Part shown: positions 1-7,898 of the stretch, piece by piece
How positions within the stretch are numbered: position 1 is the first letter of the stretch
Layout of the letters: each line of letters starts with the position of its first letter
DNA from: Jannaschia aquimarina
GTDB taxonomy: Bacteria; Pseudomonadota; Alphaproteobacteria; Rhodobacterales; Rhodobacteraceae
Assembly: GCF_000877395.1 (NCBI RefSeq)
Contig: NZ_JYFE01000005.1
Span: forward strand, 1-55,782
Direction: 5' to 3'
DNA length: 55,782 nt
Notes under the pieces: generated by a model
Seen by the model: only the letters and a program-made list of their open reading frames with translations
What the model was told of the DNA's origin: nothing
Databases searched by the model: none
Program-made: the position numbers and the translations under genes

Positions 1-603
1 GACCCCCGCCCCGCGCATCGCATCGCGCGCCGCATTCAGGCTGCCGTCGAGGTCGATGGCGCGGGTCAGATCCTCTCGCACGGTGACGTCGAGGCCCAGC
101 TTCGCCGCATCGAGGGCGGAATAGTTGACGCAGAAATCGGTGGCGAGGCCGACCAGCGTCACGGCCGTGACCCCACGCTCGGCCAGATATCCGCCCAGCC
201 CGGTGGGCGTGGCGCGGTCGTTCTCGAAGAAAGCGGAATAGCTGTCGATGGCCGGGTTCCAGCCCTTGCGGATCACCACATGGGCGCGGTCGATGGCGAG
301 ATCGGCGTGGAAGGCGGCATCCTCGGTGCCCTGCACGCAATGGTCGGGCCAGAGCACTTGGGGGCCGTAGGGCATGTCCACCATGTCGTAGGGCGCGCGA
401 CCGGGATGGGAGGAGGCAAAGGACGAATGCCCCGCCGGGTGCCAGTCCTGGGTCAGGACGATCAGCGGGAAGTCGTCCATCAGGGCGTTGATGCCGGGAA
501 CGATCGTGTCGCCGTCGGGAACGGCGAGGTTGCCGCCGGGGCAGAAGCCGTTCTGCACGTCGATGACGATCAGGGCCTGTTTCGTGTCGGTCGTGTCGGA
601 CAT
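1..603 (-). CDS. pncA: Nicotinamidase (isochorismatase family), C-terminus cut by window edge
   Basis: Hydrolyses nicotinamide to nicotinate and ammonia in NAD salvage; cytoplasmic. 201 codons are visible from the ATG at 603, and the frame is still open at base 1. The family is about 210-220 residues, so only the last few are missing. Visible motifs: DVQNGF with catalytic Asp15, a metal site DWHPAGH (Asp53, His55, His59), catalytic Lys113 in RKGW, and nucleophile Cys158 in ATDFC. All three members of the Asp-Lys-Cys triad are present, so the enzyme should be active. It is divergent from trhO across a 65-base gap. The start is chosen because the protein runs straight into the family fold from it. 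Pyrazinamide cleavage is a usual side activity of the family. Confidence 0.93.
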   Translation of the reverse strand, partial: MSDTTDTKQALIVIDVQNGFCPGGNLAVPDGDTIVPGINALMDDFPLIVLTQDWHPAGHSSFASSHPGRAPYDMVDMPYGPQVLWPDHCVQGTEDAAFHADLAIDRAHVVIRKGWNPAIDSYSAFFENDRATPTGLGGYLAERGVTAVTLVGLATDFCVNYSALDAAKLGLDVTVREDLTRAIDLDGSLNAARDAMRGAGV

Positions 604-668
604 GGGCGCACCTCCGGGCCGCAGGGTGCCGCCTTGGCGGCGCGGGCGCAATCGGATAGCGGGCGGGC

Positions 669-1565
669 ATGGATTGGACCGTCGCCGGCTTCTACCGATT
701 CACGCCGCTGGATCCCGTGGCTGCGCGCGCGGCGCTCGCGGGGCCGTTCTGCCGGCTGGGGATCAAGGGCTCTGTCCTGCTGGCCGAAGAGGGCGTGAAC
801 GGCACGATCGCCGGGACGGACGACGCGGTGGCGGAGGCGGTCGGCCTGCTGCGCGCCCTGCCCGGCTGCGCCGACCTCGCGCCGCGTCTGTCGCGGGCCG
901 ACGCGCCGCCGTTCGGGCGGCTGAAGGTGCGCCTGAAGCGGGAGATCGTCAGCATGGGGCGGCCCGGTCCGCTGGGACCGACCGCGCGCCGGGTCGCGCC
1001 CGGGGACTGGGACGCGCTGATCGCCGCGGACGACGTGGCGGTGATCGACGTGCGCAACGGCTACGAGAGCGCCATCGGCACGTTCGACGGCGCATTGGTG
1101 CCCGGCACCGAGACCTTCCGCGACTTCCCCGCCTGGTGGGAGGCCAACCGCGCGGCCCTTGCGGGCAAGCGGCTGGCGACCTTCTGCACCGGCGGCATCC
1201 GCTGCGAAAAGGCGGGCGCCTTTCTGGCCGAGCAGGGGGTGGACGTCGCGCAGCTCGACGGCGGGATCCTGGCCTATCTGGCGCAGCGGCCGGATGGCGG
1301 CGCGTGGCGCGGCGGCTGCTTCGTCTATGACGAGCGGGTGGCGTTGGGTCCGGGGCTGGCCGGGACGGACCACGTGCTCTGCCGGGCCTGCCGCAGGCCG
1401 GTAGAGGCGGCGGATACCCGGCGCCCCGACTGGGAAGACGGCGTGTCCTGCCATCTGTGCATCGGCGAATTCTCGGAAGAGGACCGGGCGCGCTTCCGCG
1501 AGCGGACGCGCCAGATGGCGCTGGCGGAGCGCCGGGGCGAGGCGCATCTGGGGCGGACCGGATAG
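669..1565 (+). CDS. trhO: tRNA uridine(34) 5-hydroxylase, rhodanese-like (TrhO/YceA family)
   Basis: 298 residues. The family makes 5-hydroxyuridine at the wobble position of certain tRNAs using oxygen. An N-terminal acylphosphatase-like part (residues 1-95, with EEGVNGT) is followed by a rhodanese domain (about 110-210) with the active-site loop TFCTGGIRCEK, catalytic Cys173 and a second Cys179. A C-terminal segment carries two CxxC pairs (Cys238/241 and Cys261/264) that look like a small metal knuckle, as is common in alphaproteobacterial members. The loop matches the TrhO subgroup rather than thiosulfate sulfurtransferases. It stands alone, divergent from pncA. The only alternative is another rhodanese-family sulfurtransferase, which I consider unlikely. 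Confidence 0.9.
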   Translation: MDWTVAGFYRFTPLDPVAARAALAGPFCRLGIKGSVLLAEEGVNGTIAGTDDAVAEAVGLLRALPGCADLAPRLSRADAPPFGRLKVRLKREIVSMGRPGPLGPTARRVAPGDWDALIAADDVAVIDVRNGYESAIGTFDGALVPGTETFRDFPAWWEANRAALAGKRLATFCTGGIRCEKAGAFLAEQGVDVAQLDGGILAYLAQRPDGGAWRGGCFVYDERVALGPGLAGTDHVLCRACRRPVEAADTRRPDWEDGVSCHLCIGEFSEEDRARFRERTRQMALAERRGEAHLGRTG

Positions 1566-1602
1566 GGCGTCCGTCGATGCCGCGCGTCGACGGGAGCGGA
1601 GG

Positions 1603-1713
1603 TCAGACCTCCTCGCGCTCCTCCTCCTCGACGGGTTCCCATCCGGATGTCAGCAGCCGGACAAGGACGACAGCCGCGAACACCGCGACCGCGAGGATGA
1701 AGAAATCGGTCAT
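1603..1713 (-). CDS. Small single-span membrane protein, 36 residues
   Basis: Reading from the ATG at 1713 gives a hydrophobic helix at about residues 4-21 (FFILAVAVFAAVVLVRLL), then a short acidic tail ending in a run of glutamates. A strong ribosome binding site (GGGAGG) sits 6 bases upstream of the start. Length and layout suggest a small inner-membrane protein with the acidic tail in the cytoplasm. It lies in the gap between trhO and glpD and faces trhO. I do not recognise a family. The good RBS and the clean helix-tail layout make it a credible gene, but conservation was not tested. Confidence 0.55.
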   Translation of the reverse strand: MTDFFILAVAVFAAVVLVRLLTSGWEPVEEEEREEV

Positions 1714-1848
1714 TCGTCGCCTCCCAAACGAAGACACGCCGGACGATCTGAATGCTCTGACGGACCGTTCGACGCGTTAACCTATCCGCAAGGCTAACAC
1801 GGGTCGGCAAAGGCAGGCATCAAAAATCGCCCGCCCGGCGGATCGGCG

Positions 1849-3417
1849 TCATTCCGCCGCTTGCGAGGATGCGCGCCGGTCGGCCATCCAGGCGTCGAGC
1901 CGGGACATCTGCGCCTCGTCGAGGCGCAGGCCCAGCTTGGTGCGGCGCCAAGCCACATCCTCGGCTTTGCGGGCCCATTCCTCGTCCATCTGCCAGGCGA
2001 CCTCGGCCGCCGTCAGCGTGGCGCCGAAATCCTCGCCCAGATCCGCGGCGGTCTTGGCCGCACCCAAAACCTCGGGCGCCTGCGTCCCGTAAGCCCGCAC
2101 GAGGCGGATGGCCCAATGGTCGGTCAGGAACGGATAGGCCGCCTTGAGCGCCGTAGCCTGCCCGTGTTGCCCGTCCACCGGGAAGTCGCCCCCCGGCAAC
2201 GGCACGTAATGGGTCCAGCCGCCGCCGGTCAGCTTCAGGTGCTGGCCGATCTTTTCGACGGCGTGTTCGGCGAGGCGGCGATAGGTGGTGATCTTGCCTC
2301 CGAAGACGTTCAGCACCGGCGCGCCCGAATCCTCCACCTTGAGCACGTAGTCGCGGGTCGCCGCCGTGGCCGACTTGGCCCCGTCGTCATAGAGCGGGCG
2401 CACGCCGGAATAGGTGTGGACGACATCGTCCGTGGTGATGTCGGCCTTCAGGTAGCGGTTGGCGAAGGCGATCAGGTAGTCGCGCTCCTCGGGCGTGCAA
2501 GTGGGGCGCTTGTCGGGATCCTCGTGCTCGGCATCGGTCGTGCCGATCAGCGTGTAGTCGTATTCGTAGGGGATCGCGAAGATGATCCGCCCGTCCTCGC
2601 CCTGGAAGAAGTAGCACTTGTCGTGGTCCCAGAGCCGCTTGGTGATGACGTGGCTACCGCGCACCAGCCGGACGCCTTCGCGGGCATTTGACCGCACGAC
2701 CCCGTGGATGACCGAGCCGACCCAGGGCCCGGCGGCGTTCACCAGCATCTTCGCACGAACCTGTCCCGAGCGTTCACCTTCCAGCGTCACGAGCCATTCG
2801 TCGCCCTCCCTCACGGCGCTGACGACGCGGGTGCGGACGTGGATCTCGGCGCCGCGGGCGGCGGCGTCGCGGGCATTCAGCACGACGAGGCGGCTGTCTT
2901 CGACCCAGGCGTCGGAATACTCGAACGCCTTGTGGAAGCGATCCTCCAATGGTCCGCCTTCGGGGGTGCCGTCCAGAGAGATCGTGGCCGTGCCGGGCAT
3001 GATCTTCGACTTGCCCAGCGTGTCGTACATTAGAAGGCCGGTGCGGATCAGCCAATCGGGCCGGCGGCCCTTGAGCCATGGCATCACCGTGCCCAGAAGC
3101 TTGGAGGTCGGGGTTCCGCCCTCGAACCGCATTTCGGGCGAGAGCGGCAGCACGAAGCGCATGGGCCAGGAGATATGCGGCATGTTCCGAAGCAGGACAT
3201 CGCGTTCCTGCAACGCCTCTCGGACGAGGCGCACTTCCCAATATTCGAGATAGCGCAGGCCACCATGGAAAAGCTTGGTCGAGGCCGAAGAGGTGGCCCC
3301 GGCCAGATCGCCCATCTCGGCCAGTCCGACGCTGAGGCCCCGACCCGAGGCGTCGCGCGCGATGCCGCAGCCATTGATTCCGCCGCCGATCACGAAGAGG
3401 TCGTAGGATTCGCGCAT
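1849..3417 (-). CDS. glpD: Glycerol-3-phosphate dehydrogenase, FAD-dependent
   Basis: 522 residues from the ATG at 3417; E. coli GlpD has about 501. Oxidises sn-glycerol 3-phosphate to dihydroxyacetone phosphate and passes electrons to quinone at the inner membrane. The N-terminus [18 protein letters not shown] (residues 5-22) is the FAD dinucleotide-binding loop. The family stretch [16 protein letters not shown] follows at 43-58. A C-terminal all-helical DAO_C domain contains the [25 protein letters not shown] signature. The frame is open upstream to 3474, but start 3417 gives the canonical N-terminus. No glpK, glpF or glpR lies nearby. Three CGAACA repeats upstream may be an operator. Confidence 0.95.
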   Translation of the reverse strand: MRESYDLFVIGGGINGCGIARDASGRGLSVGLAEMGDLAGATSSASTKLFHGGLRYLEYWEVRLVREALQERDVLLRNMPHISWPMRFVLPLSPEMRFEGGTPTSKLLGTVMPWLKGRRPDWLIRTGLLMYDTLGKSKIMPGTATISLDGTPEGGPLEDRFHKAFEYSDAWVEDSRLVVLNARDAAARGAEIHVRTRVVSAVREGDEWLVTLEGERSGQVRAKMLVNAAGPWVGSVIHGVVRSNAREGVRLVRGSHVITKRLWDHDKCYFFQGEDGRIIFAIPYEYDYTLIGTTDAEHEDPDKRPTCTPEERDYLIAFANRYLKADITTDDVVHTYSGVRPLYDDGAKSATAATRDYVLKVEDSGAPVLNVFGGKITTYRRLAEHAVEKIGQHLKLTGGGWTHYVPLPGGDFPVDGQHGQATALKAAYPFLTDHWAIRLVRAYGTQAPEVLGAAKTAADLGEDFGATLTAAEVAWQMDEEWARKAEDVAWRRTKLGLRLDEAQMSRLDAWMADRRASSQAAE

Positions 3418-3430
3418 CTCTGCCCCCGAT

Positions 3431-3474
3431 CCGAACATGAGCGAACATCTAGACTTTCGTTTGCGCGCGAACAA
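3431..3474. promoter_or_regulatory. Candidate DeoR-family (GlpR-like) operator between glpD and dtd
   Basis: CGAACA occurs at 3432-3437, 3442-3447 and 3468-3473, and an inverted TTCG lies at 3456-3459. CGAA/TTCG-type repeats are usual for DeoR-family repressors such as GlpR. The location just upstream of glpD fits. This is a pattern match by eye without a motif search. Confidence 0.3.
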
Positions 3475-3544
3475 TAGCTATCTCGTCGGACGGCGGCCGC
3501 ATCCGCCCCTTGACGCAGGCCGGCCCGCGCCCGATCACGCGCCC

Positions 3545-3982
3545 ATGAAAGCCATCGTTCAGCGGGTGTCCGAGGCGCAGGTCGCCATCGGCGGAGAGGT
3601 CGTGGGCCGCTGTGGTCCCGGCCTGATGATCCTCGTCTGCGCCGTCCAGGGCGACACGGAGGCGAATGCCGACGCGCTGGCGGGCCGGATCTCCAAGCTG
3701 CGCATCTTCCGCGACGCGGAGGGGCGGATGAACCGCTCGCTGCTGGATACGGGAGGCGGTGCCCTGGTGGTGAGCCAGTTCACGCTGGCGGCGGACACGT
3801 CACGCGGCAACCGGCCCGGCTTTTCCGCCGCCGCCGCGCCGGACGACGGAGAGCGGCTTTACGAGCGGTTCGTGGCCGGCCTGCGCGCCGAGGGCGTGGG
3901 CGTGGAAACCGGCCGGTTCGGCGCCGACATGGCGGTGAGCCTCGTGAATGACGGGCCGGTGACGATCCCGATCGAGCGGTAG
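3545..3982 (+). CDS. dtd: D-aminoacyl-tRNA deacylase
   Basis: 145 residues, the usual size. Removes D-amino acids (and glycine mis-charged on tRNA-Ala) from tRNAs; cytoplasmic homodimer. The sequence begins [13 protein letters not shown], as the family does. The conserved SQFTL motif is at 77-81 and the cross-subunit NDGPVTI segment with the Gly-cisPro pair is at 135-141. Start 3545 is chosen over the upstream in-frame start at 3437 because the canonical N-terminus begins there. It is divergent from glpD and convergent with the downstream spermidine-synthase-like gene. Confidence 0.95.
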   Translation: MKAIVQRVSEAQVAIGGEVVGRCGPGLMILVCAVQGDTEANADALAGRISKLRIFRDAEGRMNRSLLDTGGGALVVSQFTLAADTSRGNRPGFSAAAAPDDGERLYERFVAGLRAEGVGVETGRFGADMAVSLVNDGPVTIPIER

Positions 3983-4019
3983 CGCCCGGCCGCCCGTGCG
4001 TCGGCGCGGCGCGGGTTTC

Positions 4020-5609
4020 CTACTCGAACCATTCCGACCAGCCTGCCTCGTAGGCCCGTGGCAGCGCGTGATCGGAGAGCCGGTTGACCGGTCCGTCGCG
4101 CGGGCCGATCTGGGCGTCGAAGACCTGTGCTGCCGCGAAGGCCTCTGGCGTCAGCACGTCCAGCCCTTCGGGCAGGTCGCGCAGGTCGGAGCGCAATCCC
4201 GGCGGCACACCCAGCGCGAAGCCCCAAAGCCCGAAGGACGGCACATAGTTCGCATAGGCCGTCACGTCCCATTCGGTCTCCATCGTGCGCGCCACCATCC
4301 AGAACGCGTCCGATGCGAACATGGGCGAGCCGGCCTGCGTCACCACCACGCCCTGCGCCGACAGCCGGCGGCGGAGCAGCCGGTAGAACTCGACCGAATA
4401 GAGCCGCGAGAGCGACAGATTGCGCGGGTCCGGCAGGTCGAGGATGGCGACGTCGAAGGCATCCTCCCCCTCGCGGATCCAGGTAAACGCGTCGGCATGG
4501 ACGATCCGCAAACGGCCGTCGCGCAGGGCGTCGCCGTTCAACGCCGACAGGTCGTCCCGGTCGCGGAACAGCGCGACGACGGCGGGGTCCAGATCGACGA
4601 GCACGACCTCTTCGGGGTCCCAGCGCAGGACCTCGCGCACGGCCATGCCGTCGCCGCCCCCGAGGATCAGCACGCGGGCGCGGCGCGGGGCGACGGACAT
4701 CGCGGGATGGACCAGGAATTCGTGGTAGCGCGCCTCGTCGGCGGTATCGAACTGCACCGCCCCGTCGAGATAGAGGCGCGTGCGGCCCCGGTGGCGGGTG
4801 ACGGTGACCTGCTGGTGGGCGGAGCGGTCGGAATAGACGATCTCATCTTCGTAGAGGCGCGCGTCGATGGCGGCGCCCAGCGGTACGGCGAAGGCCAGAA
4901 GCCCCGCGACGAGTGCGAAGGCCCCGCCCCAGGCGCCGCGGTCCGCCCAGCCCAGCCGGTCCCGGAAGAGCCACAGCGTGCCCCCCGCCACCGCGAGGTT
5001 CAGAAGCCCGAAGGCCAGCCCCGCCGAGATCAGCGACAGGTTGGGCACGATCAGCACCGGAAAGGACAGGCTGGCCACCAGCGCGCCCAGATAGTCGACC
5101 GAGAGCACGTTCTCGAACCGGAAGCGCGCGGCGCCGATCTCCTTGAGGACGCGGGCCAGCAGCGGGATCTCCATTCCCGACAAGAGCCCCACCGCGACCA
5201 GCGCCCCGTAGAGCGGCAGCGCCACCGCGCCCACCGTGGCGTAGGCGAAGAACGTAGCCAGCGCGGCCACGCCGCCGATCACGCCCAGCCCGACCTGCGC
5301 GCGCACGAAGCCGGCCACCGGATCGACGACGAAGCGCGAGGCCCAGGCACCCACGCCCATCGACGCGAGGAAGATGCCGATCACGAAGCTGAACTGCCGG
5401 ATCGTGTCGCCCAGCAGATAGGCCGAGACGGTGGCCGCGATCAGCTCGTAGATCAGCCCCGCGACCGAGACGACCAGCGTGGCGGACAGAAGCCAGAGGA
5501 CGGCGCCGCGGCGGTCGAACGCGCCTTCTTCCTCTCGGCTCAAGAACTCCGTGGGGTTCGGGGGGGGATCCGGGGGGCTGTCCCCCCGACCCTCTCCGCC
5601 CGTGCTCAC
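4020..5609 (-). CDS. Membrane-anchored polyamine aminopropyltransferase (spermidine synthase-like)
   Basis: 529 residues from a GTG at 5609 that overlaps the stop of the DUF350 gene by four bases (GTGA). After a Pro/Gly-rich leader (about residues 5-20), roughly seven hydrophobic helices span residues 33-245. A cytosolic SpeE-type Rossmann domain follows from about 253, with the SAM-binding GGGDG near 315-320, VLVDLDP, and an LDLPDP active-site loop. The family transfers aminopropyl groups from decarboxylated SAM to a diamine, but the acceptor of the membrane-fused form is unknown to me. No SAM decarboxylase is in the window. It is the last gene of the DUF4178-DUF350 operon. The next possible starts would cut into the first helix. 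Confidence 0.85.
   Translation of the reverse strand: MSTGGEGRGDSPPDPPPNPTEFLSREEEGAFDRRGAVLWLLSATLVVSVAGLIYELIAATVSAYLLGDTIRQFSFVIGIFLASMGVGAWASRFVVDPVAGFVRAQVGLGVIGGVAALATFFAYATVGAVALPLYGALVAVGLLSGMEIPLLARVLKEIGAARFRFENVLSVDYLGALVASLSFPVLIVPNLSLISAGLAFGLLNLAVAGGTLWLFRDRLGWADRGAWGGAFALVAGLLAFAVPLGAAIDARLYEDEIVYSDRSAHQQVTVTRHRGRTRLYLDGAVQFDTADEARYHEFLVHPAMSVAPRRARVLILGGGDGMAVREVLRWDPEEVVLVDLDPAVVALFRDRDDLSALNGDALRDGRLRIVHADAFTWIREGEDAFDVAILDLPDPRNLSLSRLYSVEFYRLLRRRLSAQGVVVTQAGSPMFASDAFWMVARTMETEWDVTAYANYVPSFGLWGFALGVPPGLRSDLRDLPEGLDVLTPEAFAAAQVFDAQIGPRDGPVNRLSDHALPRAYEAGWSEWFE
5571..5588. repeat. Perfect GC hairpin inside the aminopropyltransferase leader
   Basis: CGGGGGG and CCCCCCG (7 bp each) flank the loop CTGT. 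The hairpin lies within codons of the Pro/Gly-rich leader, between the start codon and the first membrane helix. A further run of eight G lies just beside it. Confidence 0.7.
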
Positions 5610-5830
5610 GCCCGGATGACGGAGGAGATGATCACCGCGAGCGCCACGAACATCGCCCCCATGACGATGGCGATGGCGATGTTCTGGTCTTCCTCCAGCT
5701 CCTTGCGCAGCGAGAAGGGCGTGAACAGCTCCACCAGCCACCAGCAAGCCAGAAGCAGGCTGAGGCCGAAGAAGCTGTAGAAGATCGTCGCGACGATCTC
5801 GGAAAACAGAATGCCGTCGAAGGCGGCCAT
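5606..5830 (-). CDS. DUF350 family membrane protein (YjfL-like), half-size
   Basis: 74 residues with two hydrophobic helices: about residues 11-35 (TIFYSFFGLSLLLACWWLVE) and 50-72 (IAIAIVMGAMFVALAVIISS). Between them is an acidic-basic loop (KELEEDQN). DUF350 proteins such as E. coli YjfL are usually about 130 residues with two copies of this unit; here only one copy is present. It has an ATG start and a good upstream RBS (GGAGAAACGCC). Its stop overlaps the start of the next gene, so translational coupling is likely. E. coli yjfL also sits beside a polyamine-related gene (yjfC), which supports a shared envelope role. Function unknown. Confidence 0.75.
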   Translation of the reverse strand: MAAFDGILFSEIVATIFYSFFGLSLLLACWWLVELFTPFSLRKELEEDQNIAIAIVMGAMFVALAVIISSVIRA

Positions 5831-5840
5831 GGCGTTTCTC

Positions 5841-5993
5841 CTATTTGACTCTCACATATCCGACGCCCCCGGCCGAGCCGGTGCGCACGCTGCGGGCGAC
5901 ATCCGTGGACACGCCGCCCACCCCGCGCCAGGAAGCGTTCACGGCGGCCCCCAGCACGGCCAGCGAAGCGACCACGACGATCAGGCGCATCAT
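5841..5993 (-). CDS. Small secreted or membrane-tethered protein, 50 residues
   Basis: Starts at the ATG ATG pair just after the stop of the upstream DUF4178 gene (TGA at 5999-5997). The N-terminus MMRLIVVVASLAVLGAAVNA is a signal peptide or anchor. A short Gly/Val/Ser tail ends in YVRVK. It lies 10 bases before the DUF350 gene and in the same operon. I know no family for it. Because the operon is so compact, a gap here would be unexpected, which supports it being real. Likely a periplasmic or membrane partner of its neighbours. Confidence 0.55.
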   Translation of the reverse strand: MMRLIVVVASLAVLGAAVNASWRGVGGVSTDVARSVRTGSAGGVGYVRVK

Positions 5994-5996
5994 CTC

Positions 5997-7280
5997 TCAA
6001 TCCTCCTCGGTCCAGTCGGACCCGGCCCAGCGGCGCATCCGGTGGCGCAGCCGCGCCGATGCGGTAAACGCCAGCGCGATCGCGAAGACCACGAAGGCAC
6101 CCAACACCCAGCGGATCGTAGTCAGACCCTCGCGCATCTGCACCTCGATCCGGCTGACGGTGCCCTGGTCGCGGCCCAGCTCTTCGAGATCCACGGTGAC
6201 GCGGTGGGGTCCGGCCGCGACGGGCTGGAAACCCAGCGTGGCGCGGCGGCTGCCTTCGGACCAGCTCTCTCCGCCGGAACGGCCATGGTAGTAATCCACC
6301 TCGCGGAAGGTCTCGGCGACGGGCGTGCCGTCGGGACCGGTGATCGCGATCTCGAAGGCGGCCCAGTTGTTGGAACTGTCGGTGTTCAGACGCAATTGCA
6401 CCGGTCGGGCGGCATTGGCGACCTCGAACTCCGCCTCGATGGGCAGCGCGTCGAGCGGGCCCTCGCCCAGATCGACGTAATCGCCGCGCATGGCGAGCAT
6501 CACGAAGATCGACGCGAAGGCCGCCGCCGCCATGCCTCCGAACCAGAGCGGGTAGAAGCGCGATCCGGGCTTGGCCTCGAACGGCTGCAACGGATGGACG
6601 CCCTGGGGGCGCGGTGCTTCGACGCCGAAAGCCTCTGCCGCCTCGGGAGCATAGGTCGTGACCTCGACCTCGTTCTCGCGCTGGCCAGAGGAGACATAGG
6701 CCAGCATGTCGTGGGCATTGCCAAAAGGCATCAAGGAGATCGTCCGGCCTCTGTCCCCCTTTTCCGGCCTGTAGGTGAACTCTCCCTCGACAAAATCGCA
6801 GACCCAGTCGGATGTGGCGTAGTAGCGATAGGGCCGGCCGCGCCAATTGCGCGACGGCGGGCTTTCCGACCGCTCGACCGCTGCGGAGGTGAGCCAGCTG
6901 CCGGCAGGCCAGTCACGCACTTTGCGGGTAAAGAGGAGATGCCCATCCTCGACCGTCAGCCAGGCATAGCCGTGGGTTGGGGAATAGAGCTGATGGTCCG
7001 TCCAGCGCCATTCCCGGCTCTTGTAACGCTCGACCATCCCGATGGTGCCGACGATGGTCCAGTCCGCGCCCTTCAGATGCCCGGTCTGGCCCAGCGCGAA
7101 CGGCGTCTCGGGCCGCTCCATCCCCGCGAAGACGGCGAGCACCTTGTAGGCGTCGTTCGCGTCGAGCTGCGCCCCGCAATAGGAGCAGACCTGCGTCACC
7201 ACGCGCCCGCCACCGAGGACGGGCAGACCCGCCCCGCAATTGGTGCAGTTGATCGCGCGCGTGTCGCCGGACCGGGTCAT
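5997..7280 (-). CDS. DUF4178 protein with N-terminal zinc ribbon and membrane helices
   Basis: 427 residues. Two CxxC knuckles (Cys12/15 and Cys32/35) form a zinc ribbon. A DUF4178 domain follows at about 45-195, with GxxGxLKG and WRWTDHQLYSP-type segments. A first hydrophobic helix is near 245-265, then a beta-rich extracytoplasmic segment (about 270-375). The C-terminus carries a second helix (IRWVLGAFVVFAIALAFTAS) and a basic end. The layout suggests a cytosolic sensor or adaptor head with a periplasmic domain between two helices. Its ATG overlaps the stop of the preceding DUF4178 gene by four bases (ATGA). The start at 7280 gives the zinc ribbon directly. Function is unknown; the family appears with PspA and polyamine genes in other bacteria. 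Confidence 0.8.
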   Translation of the reverse strand: MTRSGDTRAINCTNCGAGLPVLGGGRVVTQVCSYCGAQLDANDAYKVLAVFAGMERPETPFALGQTGHLKGADWTIVGTIGMVERYKSREWRWTDHQLYSPTHGYAWLTVEDGHLLFTRKVRDWPAGSWLTSAAVERSESPPSRNWRGRPYRYYATSDWVCDFVEGEFTYRPEKGDRGRTISLMPFGNAHDMLAYVSSGQRENEVEVTTYAPEAAEAFGVEAPRPQGVHPLQPFEAKPGSRFYPLWFGGMAAAAFASIFVMLAMRGDYVDLGEGPLDALPIEAEFEVANAARPVQLRLNTDSSNNWAAFEIAITGPDGTPVAETFREVDYYHGRSGGESWSEGSRRATLGFQPVAAGPHRVTVDLEELGRDQGTVSRIEVQMREGLTTIRWVLGAFVVFAIALAFTASARLRHRMRRWAGSDWTEED

Positions 7281-7891
7281 GCGGGCCGCACCTCGAACGG
7301 GTCGATCCACTGGCCCGCGAACCAGGCCATGCCACCGTCCCATCTCTCACCAGAGAGGATCAGGCCGCCCGGCGCCGAGAGGTTGGCATACATATGCACG
7401 TCGCCGACGGCGACCGGTTCGGGAAGCTGGCCGCGGAAGGCCACGCAGGTCGCGTTCTCCACTTCGCTGACCCGCCAGTTGATATTGCGCACGGTCACCT
7501 CTCCGCCCAGGCGGAAGGCGTCGCGCGCGTGCGGCCATTCGGATTTCGGCAGCGGCGTCTGCATGGCCACGTCGCCCTCGTCCACCGAGACCCAGACCAG
7601 ATCGCCGGTCAGGAAGGAGCCGTGATATTCGTCCCAGTGGCCACGCCCGTAATCGTAGCGGACATGGCCCGTCGCGGTGAAGATCCCGAAATCCCCCAAC
7701 TGAACGGCGCGGCCCAGGCCGATGAGTTCGGGGGCGTCCAGCATCTCGCCCGCCTCGCCCGCCTTGGCGACGACCTGATCGTCGACCACGATGGACGATC
7801 CGCAGAATTCGCAATCGACCATGCGCGCATGGGCCAGCAGCCGGGGCAGCGCGCCGCCGCAATTGGGGCAGGAGCGGAGGTCGGCTGCCAT
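7277..7891 (-). CDS. DUF4178 protein, soluble, with zinc ribbon
   Basis: 204 residues, first gene of the operon. N-terminal zinc ribbon Cys8/Cys11 (SCPNCGG) and Cys27/Cys30 (DCEFCGS), then one DUF4178 domain of about 150 residues ending in WFAGQWIDPFEV. No membrane helix, unlike its downstream paralog. The two are tandem but clearly diverged, so they probably form a hetero-complex rather than being a recent duplication. It starts 8 bases upstream of the next minus-strand transcription neighbour boundary: otnK ends upstream at 7899, so read-through from otnK is possible. Confidence 0.78.
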   Translation of the reverse strand: MAADLRSCPNCGGALPRLLAHARMVDCEFCGSSIVVDDQVVAKAGEAGEMLDAPELIGLGRAVQLGDFGIFTATGHVRYDYGRGHWDEYHGSFLTGDLVWVSVDEGDVAMQTPLPKSEWPHARDAFRLGGEVTVRNINWRVSEVENATCVAFRGQLPEPVAVGDVHMYANLSAPGGLILSGERWDGGMAWFAGQWIDPFEVRPA

Positions 7892-7898
7892 GCGCGGT

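Noticed and set aside
488-1547. Long open frames antisense or offset to trhO and pncA
   Set aside because: They are shadows of high-GC coding sequence: no family motif, Arg/Ala/Gly/Pro-rich and overlapping clear genes.
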